Of a DNA stretch of 32,464 nucleotides, positions 25,353 through 32,302 are shown piece after piece. The notes under the pieces were generated by a model. That model saw only the letters and a list, made by a program, of their open reading frames with translations. It had not been told where the DNA came from and searched no databases. Position numbers and translations under genes: made by a program. The stretch spans positions 1 to 32,464 of the forward strand of contig JBAXRO010000019.1 of assembly GCA_037131165.1 (NCBI GenBank), in the 5' to 3' direction. The stretch comes from WLNJ01 sp037131165 (GTDB taxonomy: Bacteria; Actinomycetota; Thermoleophilia; Solirubrobacterales; Solirubrobacteraceae). Positions within the stretch are counted from its first letter, which is position 1; each line of letters starts with the position of its first letter.

Positions 25353-26714
25353 TCAGCCGCGGCGTTCGAGCAACGCAACGCACTCGACGTGAGGCGTCTG
25401 CGGGAAGAGGTCCACGGGGCGGACCTTGAGCAGGTCGTAGCCGAGCTCGGCCAGAGCGGCGGCGTTCGGTGCGAGGGTCGTCGGGTTGCAGGAGACGTAG
25501 ACGATCCGCTTCGCTCCGGCTTCGGCGATCCGGCGGACGATCTTGCCCGAGAGGCCTGCCCGCGGCGGGTCGACGACGATCACGTCGGGCTTGCCGGACT
25601 TCTCGACGAGCTCACGCAGGTCGCGGCGCACGTCACCGGCGAAGAAGGAGGCATTGCGGATTCCGTTGGCCTCGGCGTTGGCGATCGCGTCCGCGACGGC
25701 TGGCTCGACGATCTCCAGTCCCCACACCTCGCCCGCGCGGGGCGAGAGCGCGAGGCCGATCGTGCCGATCCCGGAGCAGAGGTCGAAGACGCGCTCGTGG
25801 CCGCGCAGGGCGGCCTCCTCGGCAGCGATGCCGTAGAGACGCTCGGCCATCGCAGTATTGGTCTGGAAGAAGGCCTCGGGCGAGATCGAGACGGTCAAGC
25901 CGCTGATCTCCTCGTGCAGGTGGGCGGAGCCCGAGATCAGCTCGGTGAAGCCGCCCTGGGTCGTCTCGCCGACCCCCTCGATCATCGTGTGGAAGACACC
26001 GTCCGCGCCGACGGCGGCGGCGAAGCCCTCTGCGTCGTCGAGCTCGCCGGTGGAGGTGACGAGCCTGACTTGGATCTCACCGGTGCGAAGGCCCTCACGG
26101 ACAACGAGGTTGCGCAGGTAGCCGACAGTCTCGCGGCGGTCGTACGCCTCGAGGCCCTTCTCGCGGCACCAGGCGAGAGCGGCCTCGCGAGCTTGGTCCA
26201 TCCGCTCCGAGCCGAGCAGGCAGGTGTCGAGCGACTCGACAACATCCCAGCGACCCGGTGCGTGGAATCCGCAGGTCAGCTCTCCCGAGTCGTCGGCGCC
26301 GAACGAGAACTCGAGCTTGTTGCGGTAGCGCCACTGCTGCTCGGCCGGGACGATCTCGTCTATCTGGACGGAGTCGAAGCCGCCGAGCCGCTTGATCGCC
26401 TGCTCGACCGCGTCCTGCTTGGCGGCAAGCTGCGCCTCGTAGCGGAGGACCTGCCACGGAGCGCCCGGGTGCGACGCGACAGGATCGATCCGGTCGGGAC
26501 CTGGCTCGAGCACCTCGGTGACGCGTGCTTCGGCATGGCTGCGCTTGACCTTGCCGAGCGTCGCCCGCACCCTGTCACCGGGGACGGCGCCCTGAGCGAA
26601 GACGACGAACCCGTCGAGTCGGCAAACGGCGGCACCGCCGTGGGCGAGCGGACCGGCGACGAGCTCGACCTCGGTGCCGGGGCGGGGACGGGAGGCTTTC
26701 GGGCTGGCGGTCAC
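25353..26714 (-). CDS. RNA (uracil-5-)methyltransferase, TrmA/RumA family
   Basis: SAM-dependent enzyme that makes 5-methyluridine in 23S rRNA or tRNA. The 453-aa protein has an N-terminal TRAM domain (about 12-75), the SAM motif DLCSGIGTIG (311-320), DPPRAGL (382-388), the nucleophile Cys409 in VSCNP and the base Glu445 in HVECVALL. It lacks the C-x5-C-x2-C cluster usual after the TRAM domain; that place reads SHPGAPWQVLRYEAQL (81-96), so it should have no 4Fe-4S cluster. The RNA target cannot be decided. The GTG at 26712-26714 is chosen because similarity begins there and CATCCT lies 7 nt before it. Sequence further upstream in this frame is antisense-like overlap with the carbamoyltransferase gene. 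Confidence 0.9.
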   Translation of the reverse strand: MTASPKASRPRPGTEVELVAGPLAHGGAAVCRLDGFVVFAQGAVPGDRVRATLGKVKRSHAEARVTEVLEPGPDRIDPVASHPGAPWQVLRYEAQLAAKQDAVEQAIKRLGGFDSVQIDEIVPAEQQWRYRNKLEFSFGADDSGELTCGFHAPGRWDVVESLDTCLLGSERMDQAREAALAWCREKGLEAYDRRETVGYLRNLVVREGLRTGEIQVRLVTSTGELDDAEGFAAAVGADGVFHTMIEGVGETTQGGFTELISGSAHLHEEISGLTVSISPEAFFQTNTAMAERLYGIAAEEAALRGHERVFDLCSGIGTIGLALSPRAGEVWGLEIVEPAVADAIANAEANGIRNASFFAGDVRRDLRELVEKSGKPDVIVVDPPRAGLSGKIVRRIAEAGAKRIVYVSCNPTTLAPNAAALAELGYDLLKVRPVDLFPQTPHVECVALLERRG

Positions 26715-26721
26715 GTTCGGG

Positions 26722-26727
26722 AGGATG
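26722..26727 (-). promoter_or_regulatory. Possible leaderless -10 element of the RNA methyltransferase gene
   Basis: CATCCT on the minus strand, 7 nt before the GTG. It differs by one base from the TATCCT boxes at 7631 and 13090. It may be secondary to read-through from the upstream carbamoyltransferase gene 46 bp away. Confidence 0.35.
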
Positions 26728-26760
26728 GCAGGCTGGGGCGCTCGGACCGGGGCAGCCCGG

Positions 26761-27633
26761 TCAGCCGACGAGCAGTTCGAGCAAGGCCTTCTGGGCGTGG
26801 CGGCGGTTCTCGGCCTGATCCCAGATCCGCTGGCGCGAGCCGTAGAGGACCTCCGGAGTGATCTCCTCGCCCGGGTGCGCGGGCAGGCAGTGCAGTGCGA
26901 TCGCGTCGGGAGCGGCGAGGTCGAGCAGGGCGTCGTCGAGCCGGTAGGGGCCGAGTGCGGCACGGCGTTGGTCGGCCGTGTCCTCGTCGCCCATGCTGAC
27001 CCACACGTCCGCGTAGATCGCGTTCGCCCCGGCGACGGCCTCGGCCGGGTCCTCTACGAGGGTTGCGCCGGCGACCGGCTCGAGCGAATAGCCGGGAGGC
27101 GAGGCGACTGCGACCTCGACTCCGGCAAGGCCACCGACGATCGCCAGTGAGCGGGCGACGTTGTTGCCGTCTCCGACGTAGGCGAGCTTGAGTCCGTCGA
27201 GAGTGCCGAAGGTCTCCTGCATGGTCATCAGGTCGGCGAATGCTTGGCAGGGGTGGTGGCCGGCGGTGAGCATGTTGAAGACCGGGATCGTGCTCTCCGA
27301 GGCGAGCTCGGCGAGGCGGTCGTCGCCACTGGTTCGCAGGCCGACTGCGGCGACGTGGCCGGAGAGGACGCGGCCGGTGTCGGCAAGTGACTCGCCGCGG
27401 CTGATCTGCAGCTCGTCGGCCCCGAGCACGACGGGGTGGCCACCGAGCTCGGCGACGCCGACCTCGAACGAGACGCGCGTGCGGGTCGAGGGCTTCTCGA
27501 ACATCAGGGCGACGGCCTTGCCCTCGAGCGCGCGCGAGGAGAGCGGAGCGGCCTTCAGTTCGATCGCGCGCTCGACGAGACCCCGGATCTCATCACCGGA
27601 GAGCTCTTCGCCTGTCAGGAGGTGTCGTGGCAT
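26761..27633 (-). CDS. argF: Ornithine carbamoyltransferase
   Basis: Makes citrulline from ornithine and carbamoyl phosphate in arginine synthesis. The 290-aa protein has the carbamoyl-phosphate loop FEKPSTRTR (45-53), the HPCQ block (127-130), DVWVSMGDE (209-217, ornithine side) and HCLPAHPGEE (248-257), all in the expected order. The SMG motif and HCLP favour ornithine over aspartate carbamoyltransferase. It is slightly shorter than many relatives. No other arginine genes are adjacent. TACGGT ends 8 nt before the ATG, so the mRNA is probably leaderless. A large palindrome lies 60-86 bp upstream of the start. Confidence 0.95.
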   Translation of the reverse strand: MPRHLLTGEELSGDEIRGLVERAIELKAAPLSSRALEGKAVALMFEKPSTRTRVSFEVGVAELGGHPVVLGADELQISRGESLADTGRVLSGHVAAVGLRTSGDDRLAELASESTIPVFNMLTAGHHPCQAFADLMTMQETFGTLDGLKLAYVGDGNNVARSLAIVGGLAGVEVAVASPPGYSLEPVAGATLVEDPAEAVAGANAIYADVWVSMGDEDTADQRRAALGPYRLDDALLDLAAPDAIALHCLPAHPGEEITPEVLYGSRQRIWDQAENRRHAQKALLELLVG

Positions 27634-27641
27634 GGCTGCTC

Positions 27642-27647
27642 ACCGTA
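27642..27647 (-). promoter_or_regulatory. Leaderless -10 element of argF
   Basis: TACGGT on the minus strand, 8 nt before the ATG. No -35 match is visible. The palindrome at 27693-27719 lies 46-72 bp further upstream. Confidence 0.5.
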
Positions 27648-27692
27648 GCGAGCGGGGAGTGCCGGTTTCCCGACTGGCAAAGCCTTCGCACG

Positions 27693-27719
27693 TTTGAGAT
27701 CACAGCCTGTGATCTCAAA
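27693..27719. repeat. Perfect 27-bp palindrome between argF and the SnoaL-like gene
   Basis: Two 13-base arms, TTTGAGATCACAG and its exact complement, around a single central C. It lies 11 bp beyond the SnoaL-like stop and upstream of argF on the same strand. There is no T run on either side, so it is not a standard terminator. It could be an operator, a transcript-end hairpin, or one copy of a dispersed palindromic repeat. Confidence 0.85.
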
Positions 27720-27729
27720 GCTCCGATGC

Positions 27730-28233
27730 TCAGCGCCTCCCGCCGGGGAACAGCCCCGGCACGCGCGGCGCCCGCACGCCGAAGCCCATAATCATCCGCA
27801 GTGCCCGCTCGCTTGAACTGCCGGGTTCGGGAGCGACGCCGAGCTGGACTTGGGCGTCGTGGAGGTCGAAGAAGGTCCGCACCCTGCCGAGCAGTCCGTG
27901 TCGGACCTCGCAAAAACAAACAGCGTGGATCGAGAGGGTCTTCGCGCTCGGCGGAAGCCCGGCGATGCGACCGCGATGGGTCCCGACTGCGCGGATCGGC
28001 GCCGCGATGTGGGTATCGCTCGCCAGACGGGGGCCGGCGGACTCGACCCTCAGGTCCGGAAAGCCGCGCCAGATCGACCGCGCGCGAGTCTCGACCAGCT
28101 CGAGCCCGAGCAGAGGAGCCGGGGCCAGCGGATCCTCGTAATGGAAGTCACCGACGCAGACCTGACGGAAGGCGCCCGCGTCCCGCCCGGTCCACGCTGC
28201 CTCCCACTGGTCGATCAGGGCGTCGGCGTCCAC
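27730..28233 (-). CDS. SnoaL-like (NTF2-fold) protein
   Basis: Small alpha+beta-barrel protein of 167 aa in the SnoaL/ester-cyclase-like group, visible as LIDQWEAAWTGRDAGAF, FHYEDPLAPAPLLGLE, IWRGFPDLRVE and the closing strand VRTFFDLHDAQVQLG. Members bind small hydrophobic ligands or act as cyclases/isomerases; no function can be named here. A C-terminal extension of about 35 residues ends Pro/Gly/Arg-rich. The GTG at 28231-28233 is chosen because TACGAT lies 6 nt upstream and the fold begins at once. The frame continues upstream but without recognisable sequence. Confidence 0.82.
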   Translation of the reverse strand: MDADALIDQWEAAWTGRDAGAFRQVCVGDFHYEDPLAPAPLLGLELVETRARSIWRGFPDLRVESAGPRLASDTHIAAPIRAVGTHRGRIAGLPPSAKTLSIHAVCFCEVRHGLLGRVRTFFDLHDAQVQLGVAPEPGSSSERALRMIMGFGVRAPRVPGLFPGGRR

Positions 28234-28239
28234 CCGGCA

Positions 28240-28245
28240 ATCGTA
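28240..28245 (-). promoter_or_regulatory. Leaderless -10 element of the SnoaL-like gene
   Basis: TACGAT on the minus strand, 6 nt before the GTG. It is divergent from the membrane-protein gene at 28278. Confidence 0.5.
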
Positions 28246-28277
28246 CCCCCGGCCGGACGCCTGCCAGACTGAGCGCC

Positions 28278-28730
28278 ATGAGCGAGCAGCCAACCAAGCC
28301 CCGCAAGAGCGCCGAGGAGAAGAACGAGGCCGTCCGCGAGGGCCTCGAACCGCTGGGGCCCGGCGAGCGACCGGGGGCAGTGACGATCGCCGCCATCCTC
28401 GCCGTCCTGCTCGCAGTCGCCAACCTCGTGCTGCTCGCTCTCGACCCGGATATCCAGGGAGGCAACGCGACTCCGTTCAGCGGGATCCTCTTCGCCGCTC
28501 TGATGCTGATCGCCGCCGCCGGCATGTGGAAGGCGAAGTACTGGGCGGTGCTCGGCTTCCAGGCCCTGCTCGGCATCACCCTCGTGCTCTGCTCGCTGTC
28601 ACTGATCCGCGCTTCGAACCTGCTCGGCTTCCTGATCCCGACCGTGATCATCGTCTTCGGGGGCTGGCTTTTCTGGAAGCTGATCCGCGCGATGGCCCGC
28701 ATCCAGATGCCCGAGCGGCCCGGTTCCTGA
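28278..28730 (+). CDS. Small four-helix membrane protein
   Basis: Uncharacterised 150-aa protein. A charged cytosolic N-terminus (about residues 1-33, Lys/Glu-rich, with PGERPGAVTIAAI leading into the first helix) is followed by four hydrophobic segments and a short basic end. I recognise no family motif or catalytic residue. A weak CAGACT hexamer lies 7 nt before the ATG, poorer than the other leaderless boxes. The gene is 66 bp ahead of dihydrolipoamide dehydrogenase, which has its own -10 box. Confidence 0.78.
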   Translation: MSEQPTKPRKSAEEKNEAVREGLEPLGPGERPGAVTIAAILAVLLAVANLVLLALDPDIQGGNATPFSGILFAALMLIAAAGMWKAKYWAVLGFQALLGITLVLCSLSLIRASNLLGFLIPTVIIVFGGWLFWKLIRAMARIQMPERPGS

Positions 28731-28781
28731 GAACCCGCGCACGGCATGGCCCGCTTTCCCGTCGCTCACCCTGCGGTTCGC

Positions 28782-28787
28782 TAGTGT
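28782..28787 (+). promoter_or_regulatory. Leaderless -10 element of lpdA
   Basis: TAGTGT ends 9 nt before the ATG at 28797, with no ribosome-binding sequence in between. Confidence 0.55.
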
Positions 28788-28796
28788 CCGAAACAG

Positions 28797-30164
28797 ATGG
28801 CTGACGAGTTCGACCTGATCGTCATTGGCTCCGGACCCGGCGGGTACGTCGCGGCGATCCGCTCTGCGCAGCTGGGCCACCGCACCGCCGTCATCGAGCG
28901 CGAGCACATCGGCGGGCGCTGCCTCAACAAGGCCTGCATCCCCGCGAAGGCCGTCCTCCGAGTGGCCGACGTCCTCCAGGAGGTCCGCGAAGCCGGTGAC
29001 TACGGCATCGAGGTCGGCGAACCGAAGGTCGACCAGGCGAAGGTCGCAGAGCGCCGCGACAGCGTGATCTCGACTCTCGTAGGCGGCGTCAACGGCCTGA
29101 TGAAGAAGAACGAGATCGAGGTCGTCGAGGGAACGGCGACCCTCACCGGCAACGGCGGGATCACGGTCGGCGACCGCAACCTGACGGCGCCACGGATCAT
29201 CCTCGCGACCGGATCGGTCCGCAAGCCACTTCCCGGCCTCGACTTCGGCGACGGGATCGTCGGTACCGAGGAGGCATGGGCACTCGAAGCGGCTCCCGCC
29301 CGCCTCGCGGTGATCGGCGCCGGAGCGAGCGGAGCGGAGATCGCCTCCGCCTACGCGAGGCTCGGCTCGACAGTGACCCTGATCGAAGCCCTCGATCGAG
29401 TCCTCCCGAGCGAGGACGCCGACATCAGCAAGGCAGCGGGCCGAGGCTTCAAGAAGCAGGGCATCGACGTCCTGACCGGCAACCCCGTCTCGAACGTCGA
29501 GCAGAGCGGTGGAGTGACGACCCTGACGGTCGGCGACAAGACCCTCGAGGCCGACCTCGTCGTGATCGCAGCGGGCCGCGGCCCCGACGTGGAGGGCCTC
29601 GGGCTCGATGCGGCAGGTGTCAAGCTCGACGAGCGCGGCCTGATCGAGATCGACGGCAACCAGAAGACATCAGCCGACGGCATCTGGGCGATCGGCGACC
29701 TGGTGCGCGGCCCCGCCCTCGCCCACAAGGCATCGGAGGAGGGCATCATCGCCGTCGAGGCAGCCTCCGGCATGGCCGTCCACCCGCTCGATCTGGACGA
29801 CATCCCGCGCGCGACCTTCTGTTACCCGAACGTCGCCTCGTTCGGCCTGACCGAACAGCAGGCCAAGGACGCGGGCCACGACGTCGTGGTCGGCAAGGTC
29901 CAGTACGGAGCCGTCGGCGCCGGGACCGTCTACGGAGACCGGACGGGGATCGTGAAGATCATCGGCGACCGCAAGTACGGCGAGCTGCTCGGCGGTCACA
30001 TCTGCGGCGCGAAGGCACCGGAGCTGATCCAGGAACTGGTCAACGCCAAGGCACTCGAGGGCGGCTACCCGGAGATCGCACGGATCATCCACGGCCACCC
30101 GACCCTCTCCGAAGCGATCTCGGAAGCGGCCCGAGCCGCCGACGGTTGGCTGATTCACGGCTGA
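28797..30164 (+). CDS. lpdA: Dihydrolipoamide dehydrogenase (E3)
   Basis: FAD flavoprotein that reoxidises dihydrolipoyl groups of 2-oxoacid dehydrogenase and glycine-cleavage complexes, passing electrons to NAD. The 455-aa protein has the FAD motif IGSGPGGYVAA (10-20), the redox disulfide GGRCLNKACIPAK (Cys42/Cys47), the NAD-binding VIGAGASGAEIA and the C-terminal His434/Glu439 catalytic pair in HPTLSE. The motif is complete, so it should be active. The partner E1/E2 genes are not in the window. A thioredoxin-fold gene overlaps its 3' end by 19 bp, forming a three-gene plus-strand unit. Confidence 0.94.
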   Translation: MADEFDLIVIGSGPGGYVAAIRSAQLGHRTAVIEREHIGGRCLNKACIPAKAVLRVADVLQEVREAGDYGIEVGEPKVDQAKVAERRDSVISTLVGGVNGLMKKNEIEVVEGTATLTGNGGITVGDRNLTAPRIILATGSVRKPLPGLDFGDGIVGTEEAWALEAAPARLAVIGAGASGAEIASAYARLGSTVTLIEALDRVLPSEDADISKAAGRGFKKQGIDVLTGNPVSNVEQSGGVTTLTVGDKTLEADLVVIAAGRGPDVEGLGLDAAGVKLDERGLIEIDGNQKTSADGIWAIGDLVRGPALAHKASEEGIIAVEAASGMAVHPLDLDDIPRATFCYPNVASFGLTEQQAKDAGHDVVVGKVQYGAVGAGTVYGDRTGIVKIIGDRKYGELLGGHICGAKAPELIQELVNAKALEGGYPEIARIIHGHPTLSEAISEAARAADGWLIHG

Positions 30165-30850
30165 TCGATCTCTCCGGCGTCCAGGCGGACGATCCCGAGG
30201 ACGAGGCCGCCTTCTACTTCGACATCGGCGACCCGGAGTGCTGGCTCGCAGCCGAGCGGGTCATCCAGACGCTCGGAAGGCCGGCGCCTTGGGTGCCGGT
30301 GTTGACGGGCGCGACTGACTCGGGAGGTCGTGACGGGACCGCCCCTCCGGCTCCACCTGCGCCGGGGGGCGACGCTCGCCGTCCCGGCTCGCGCGCTGGG
30401 TTCCCCCGGGCAGGTGAGCCGAATGGGCGAGGGCACGCAGGCGCCGACTACCTGAGTCACGCCGACGTCGAGCGAATCGCGGCCGAGCGGGGGTTGCTGG
30501 CGTTCAAGCCGACGGAGGCGCCGCAGTCGGGAATCCGCGAAGTGGCGCTGGCGGCCACCTATGCCAAGCAGGCCGGGAAGGTCGTCGCTTTCACCCTCGC
30601 GGCGATGAGGCAGTGCTGGTGCGGGGGACGCGACCTGAACGATCGCTCGACCCTGTTGCTCGCCGGTGCAGCAGCCGAGATCCACCCCAACGCTTTGGAG
30701 AAGGCGTTCGAGCTGAAGTCCCTCAACGCAGAGCTCGACAGGCAGCTCGAACGGGCCGCCGCTTACGGGATCGATCGGGTTCCGGCGGTCAGGATCGGAC
30801 GCAAGGTTTATTTCGGGGACGGCGGAGTTGACGAAGCAGCGGTGAAGTAG
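30146..30850 (+). CDS. DsbA/HCCA-isomerase-like thioredoxin-fold protein with an insert
   Basis: Predicted 234-aa protein of the DsbA-like group that includes 2-hydroxychromene-2-carboxylate isomerases. The first strand and helix read AAFYFDIGDPECWLAAERV (21-39), with Cys32 at the usual active-site place but no CxxC. The helical part has MRQCWCGGRDLND (154-166), carrying an unusual CWC, and the cis-Pro loop is GIDRVPAVRIG (208-218). Residues about 55-100 are a Pro/Gly/Arg-rich insert that breaks the fold and coincides with a strong DNA hairpin. The TTG at 30146, inside the end of lpdA, is chosen because the first strand needs it; a CTG at 30161 overlapping the lpdA stop is the alternative. 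No signal peptide is seen, so it is probably cytosolic. Confidence 0.78.
   Translation: MADSRLIDLSGVQADDPEDEAAFYFDIGDPECWLAAERVIQTLGRPAPWVPVLTGATDSGGRDGTAPPAPPAPGGDARRPGSRAGFPRAGEPNGRGHAGADYLSHADVERIAAERGLLAFKPTEAPQSGIREVALAATYAKQAGKVVAFTLAAMRQCWCGGRDLNDRSTLLLAGAAAEIHPNALEKAFELKSLNAELDRQLERAAAYGIDRVPAVRIGRKVYFGDGGVDEAAVK
30335..30386 (+). repeat. Hairpin-forming insert within the thioredoxin-fold gene
   Basis: Arms CGCCCCTCCGGC (30340-30351) and GCCGGGGGGCG (30361-30371) pair with a single bulge around a 9-nt loop. Outer GGGAC/GTCCC pairs flank them. It lies inside the coding sequence, exactly in the low-complexity insert, and looks like a palindromic element that kept the frame open. Confidence 0.5.
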
Positions 30851-30856
30851 TCGCCC

Positions 30857-31117
30857 GTGAACGCCCGACGCGCCTACCGACTGACAGTCACCAAGGGATC
30901 CCCCGGCCCTGCCGTCCTGGCCGTCCCCGGCCGGACCGACAAGGTCGAGCTGATCGAGCTCGCAAGCGGCGAGACCGTGCTGTTCTGGGAGGGCAGCCCG
31001 ATCGAGGCTCGCCGCCTCTCGCAGACCCTCAAGCAGGACCTGCGCAAGCTCGAGGCCGACCAGTTTCGCCAAGCCTGGCTCGCCGAGATGACCGGCGGCT
31101 CGGCCAGTCGCGGCTGA
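30857..31117 (+). CDS. Small hypothetical protein
   Basis: 86-aa soluble protein not matched to a known family. It contains two beta-rich stretches (AVLAVPGRTDKVELIELASGETVLFWEG) followed by a charged amphipathic helix (RRLSQTLKQDLRKLEADQFRQAWLAEM). The GTG start lies 6 bp after the preceding stop, so it is very probably co-transcribed with lpdA and the thioredoxin-fold gene. Strong GC bias at third codon positions supports coding. Confidence 0.72.
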   Translation: MNARRAYRLTVTKGSPGPAVLAVPGRTDKVELIELASGETVLFWEGSPIEARRLSQTLKQDLRKLEADQFRQAWLAEMTGGSASRG

Positions 31118-31132
31118 TCCGGCAGCGCAACG

Positions 31133-31175
31133 AAAAGAGCCGCCGGCCCCGCCGCTGAGGGCGAGACCGACGGCT
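31133..31175 (-). terminator. Terminator of the secreted DPY-repeat gene
   Basis: Read on the minus strand, a 9-bp stem AGCCGTCGG/CCGGCGGCT (one G-U pair) encloses a further GC-rich pairing and is followed by C-TTTT. It begins 36 bp beyond the stop at 31211. It lies in the convergent gap with the gene ending at 31117. Confidence 0.7.
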
Positions 31176-31210
31176 GTCCGCCTCCCTGGAGAGGAAAGTG
31201 CCGGCGCCTC

Positions 31211-32302
31211 TCAGCGCCAGCTGCGGTTCCAGAACTGGTCGAAGAAGGACGCCCAGCGGCCATTGCCGCCTTGGCGACCGCCGTGGCCCTGGCCGCGGTC
31301 GTCGTCCTCACGCTCGTCGCCCTCGTCGTCGCCCTCGTCGTCGGTCGCGGGCGTTTCGGTCGCCTCGACGGTGTCAGCGACGATCTCGCCGTCGGCGTCG
31401 CGATGGACAGTGGCCTTGACGCCGCCACCCTCGGTCAGCAGGGCGAGCTGGCAGTCGGAGGCGTTGACGACCTTCAAGTCGCCGCGCTCACCCTGAACGC
31501 CGAACGCGCCGAAGTCGGTGTCGATCCAGACGACCGTGCCCTCGATCTCGCGTGACTTCGTCGCAGCGGTGATGGCCTCGGCGGTGCCGTCATCGTCGGA
31601 ATCTGTGACCACGACCTTCGCTCCCCGACGCAGGCCGGAGGCCATCTCGGCCGTCACCGAGTAGGTCGAACGGGTGCCGCTGGAGTCGACGACCATGATC
31701 TTCGACTTGCTGCGGCTGACTGCGATCACCGTGACCGGGTCGGGCTGGGTGGGCTGGTCGCACGCGACCGGATCGACGTACGGGTCGGTGTAGGGATCGG
31801 TGTACGGATCGGCGTAAGGATCGGAGTAGGGGTCGCTCGAGCCGCCGGGGGCCGCGACCGAAGCGACCGGCGTGCCGGCCGAGTTGAAGGCGATGTTGAT
31901 CGCGATCGTCTGGCCGGTCGGGATCCCCGCAAGCGCGAGCTTGACTGCGCCGAGCAGGTCGGTGACGACCGTTCCCGACGGTGTCGTGACCGTGACCTTG
32001 CCGCCCTTGAGCTTGGTCAGGATGCCGCGCAGCTTGACGCCCCGGACCTTGCCCGACGCGGACGCGACCTTGCCGCCGGCGATCGTGACCTTCGTGCCGC
32101 CGCGCAGGCCGCGCGGAGCGGGCTTGGAGAGCTTGACCTTCTCGGCGCGGCCCTTCGGGCCGACGATCGAGATGACCTTGCCGCCCGGCTCTACACGGAG
32201 GACGACCCCGCGCTTCTTCGCCTGGCCGGCCTGAGCTGCGGCTGCGGGAAGCGCCGCCACCGATGCCGCTGCGATTGTCAAGGCCAGAAGCTTCGTCTTC
32301 AC
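31211..32302 (-). CDS. Secreted protein with DPY repeats and acidic tail
   Basis: Exported 363-aa protein of unknown function. A clear signal peptide (MKTKLLALTIAAASVAALPA, probable cleavage near AQA) is followed by small beta modules. One begins KRGVVLRVEPGGKVISIVG and later ones are KIMVVDSSGTRSTYSV and EIEGTVVWIDTDFGAFGV, reminiscent of the OB-like repeats in DUF5666-type proteins. Around residues 155-177 is a run of DPY-x units. The C-terminus is highly acidic (DDEGDDEGDEREDDDRG) and then His/Gly/Arg/Trp-rich. The GTG start is preceded by GGAGGG 7 nt upstream. The acidic stretch could bind calcium or other cations; that is inference. Confidence 0.85.
   Translation of the reverse strand: MKTKLLALTIAAASVAALPAAAAQAGQAKKRGVVLRVEPGGKVISIVGPKGRAEKVKLSKPAPRGLRGGTKVTIAGGKVASASGKVRGVKLRGILTKLKGGKVTVTTPSGTVVTDLLGAVKLALAGIPTGQTIAINIAFNSAGTPVASVAAPGGSSDPYSDPYADPYTDPYTDPYVDPVACDQPTQPDPVTVIAVSRSKSKIMVVDSSGTRSTYSVTAEMASGLRRGAKVVVTDSDDDGTAEAITAATKSREIEGTVVWIDTDFGAFGVQGERGDLKVVNASDCQLALLTEGGGVKATVHRDADGEIVADTVEATETPATDDEGDDEGDEREDDDRGQGHGGRQGGNGRWASFFDQFWNRSWR
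31772..31838 (-). repeat. 12-bp tandem repeat encoding (DPYx)n
   Basis: About five units of 12 bp, plus-strand core GGATCGGNGTAN, encode successive DPY-S/A/T/T/V units. Unit changes would keep the frame, so length may vary between strains. Confidence 0.85.

Noticed and set aside
25389..26861. 490-codon plus-strand reading frame opposite the RNA methyltransferase
   Set aside because: The minus strand encodes a protein with complete SAM, SCNP and DPPRAGL motifs; the plus frame has none.
29276..30145. Upstream extension of the thioredoxin-fold gene through lpdA
   Set aside because: The extension is an out-of-frame reading of lpdA (Arg/Pro/Gly-rich, no domain). Similarity to the DsbA-like fold begins only after 30146.
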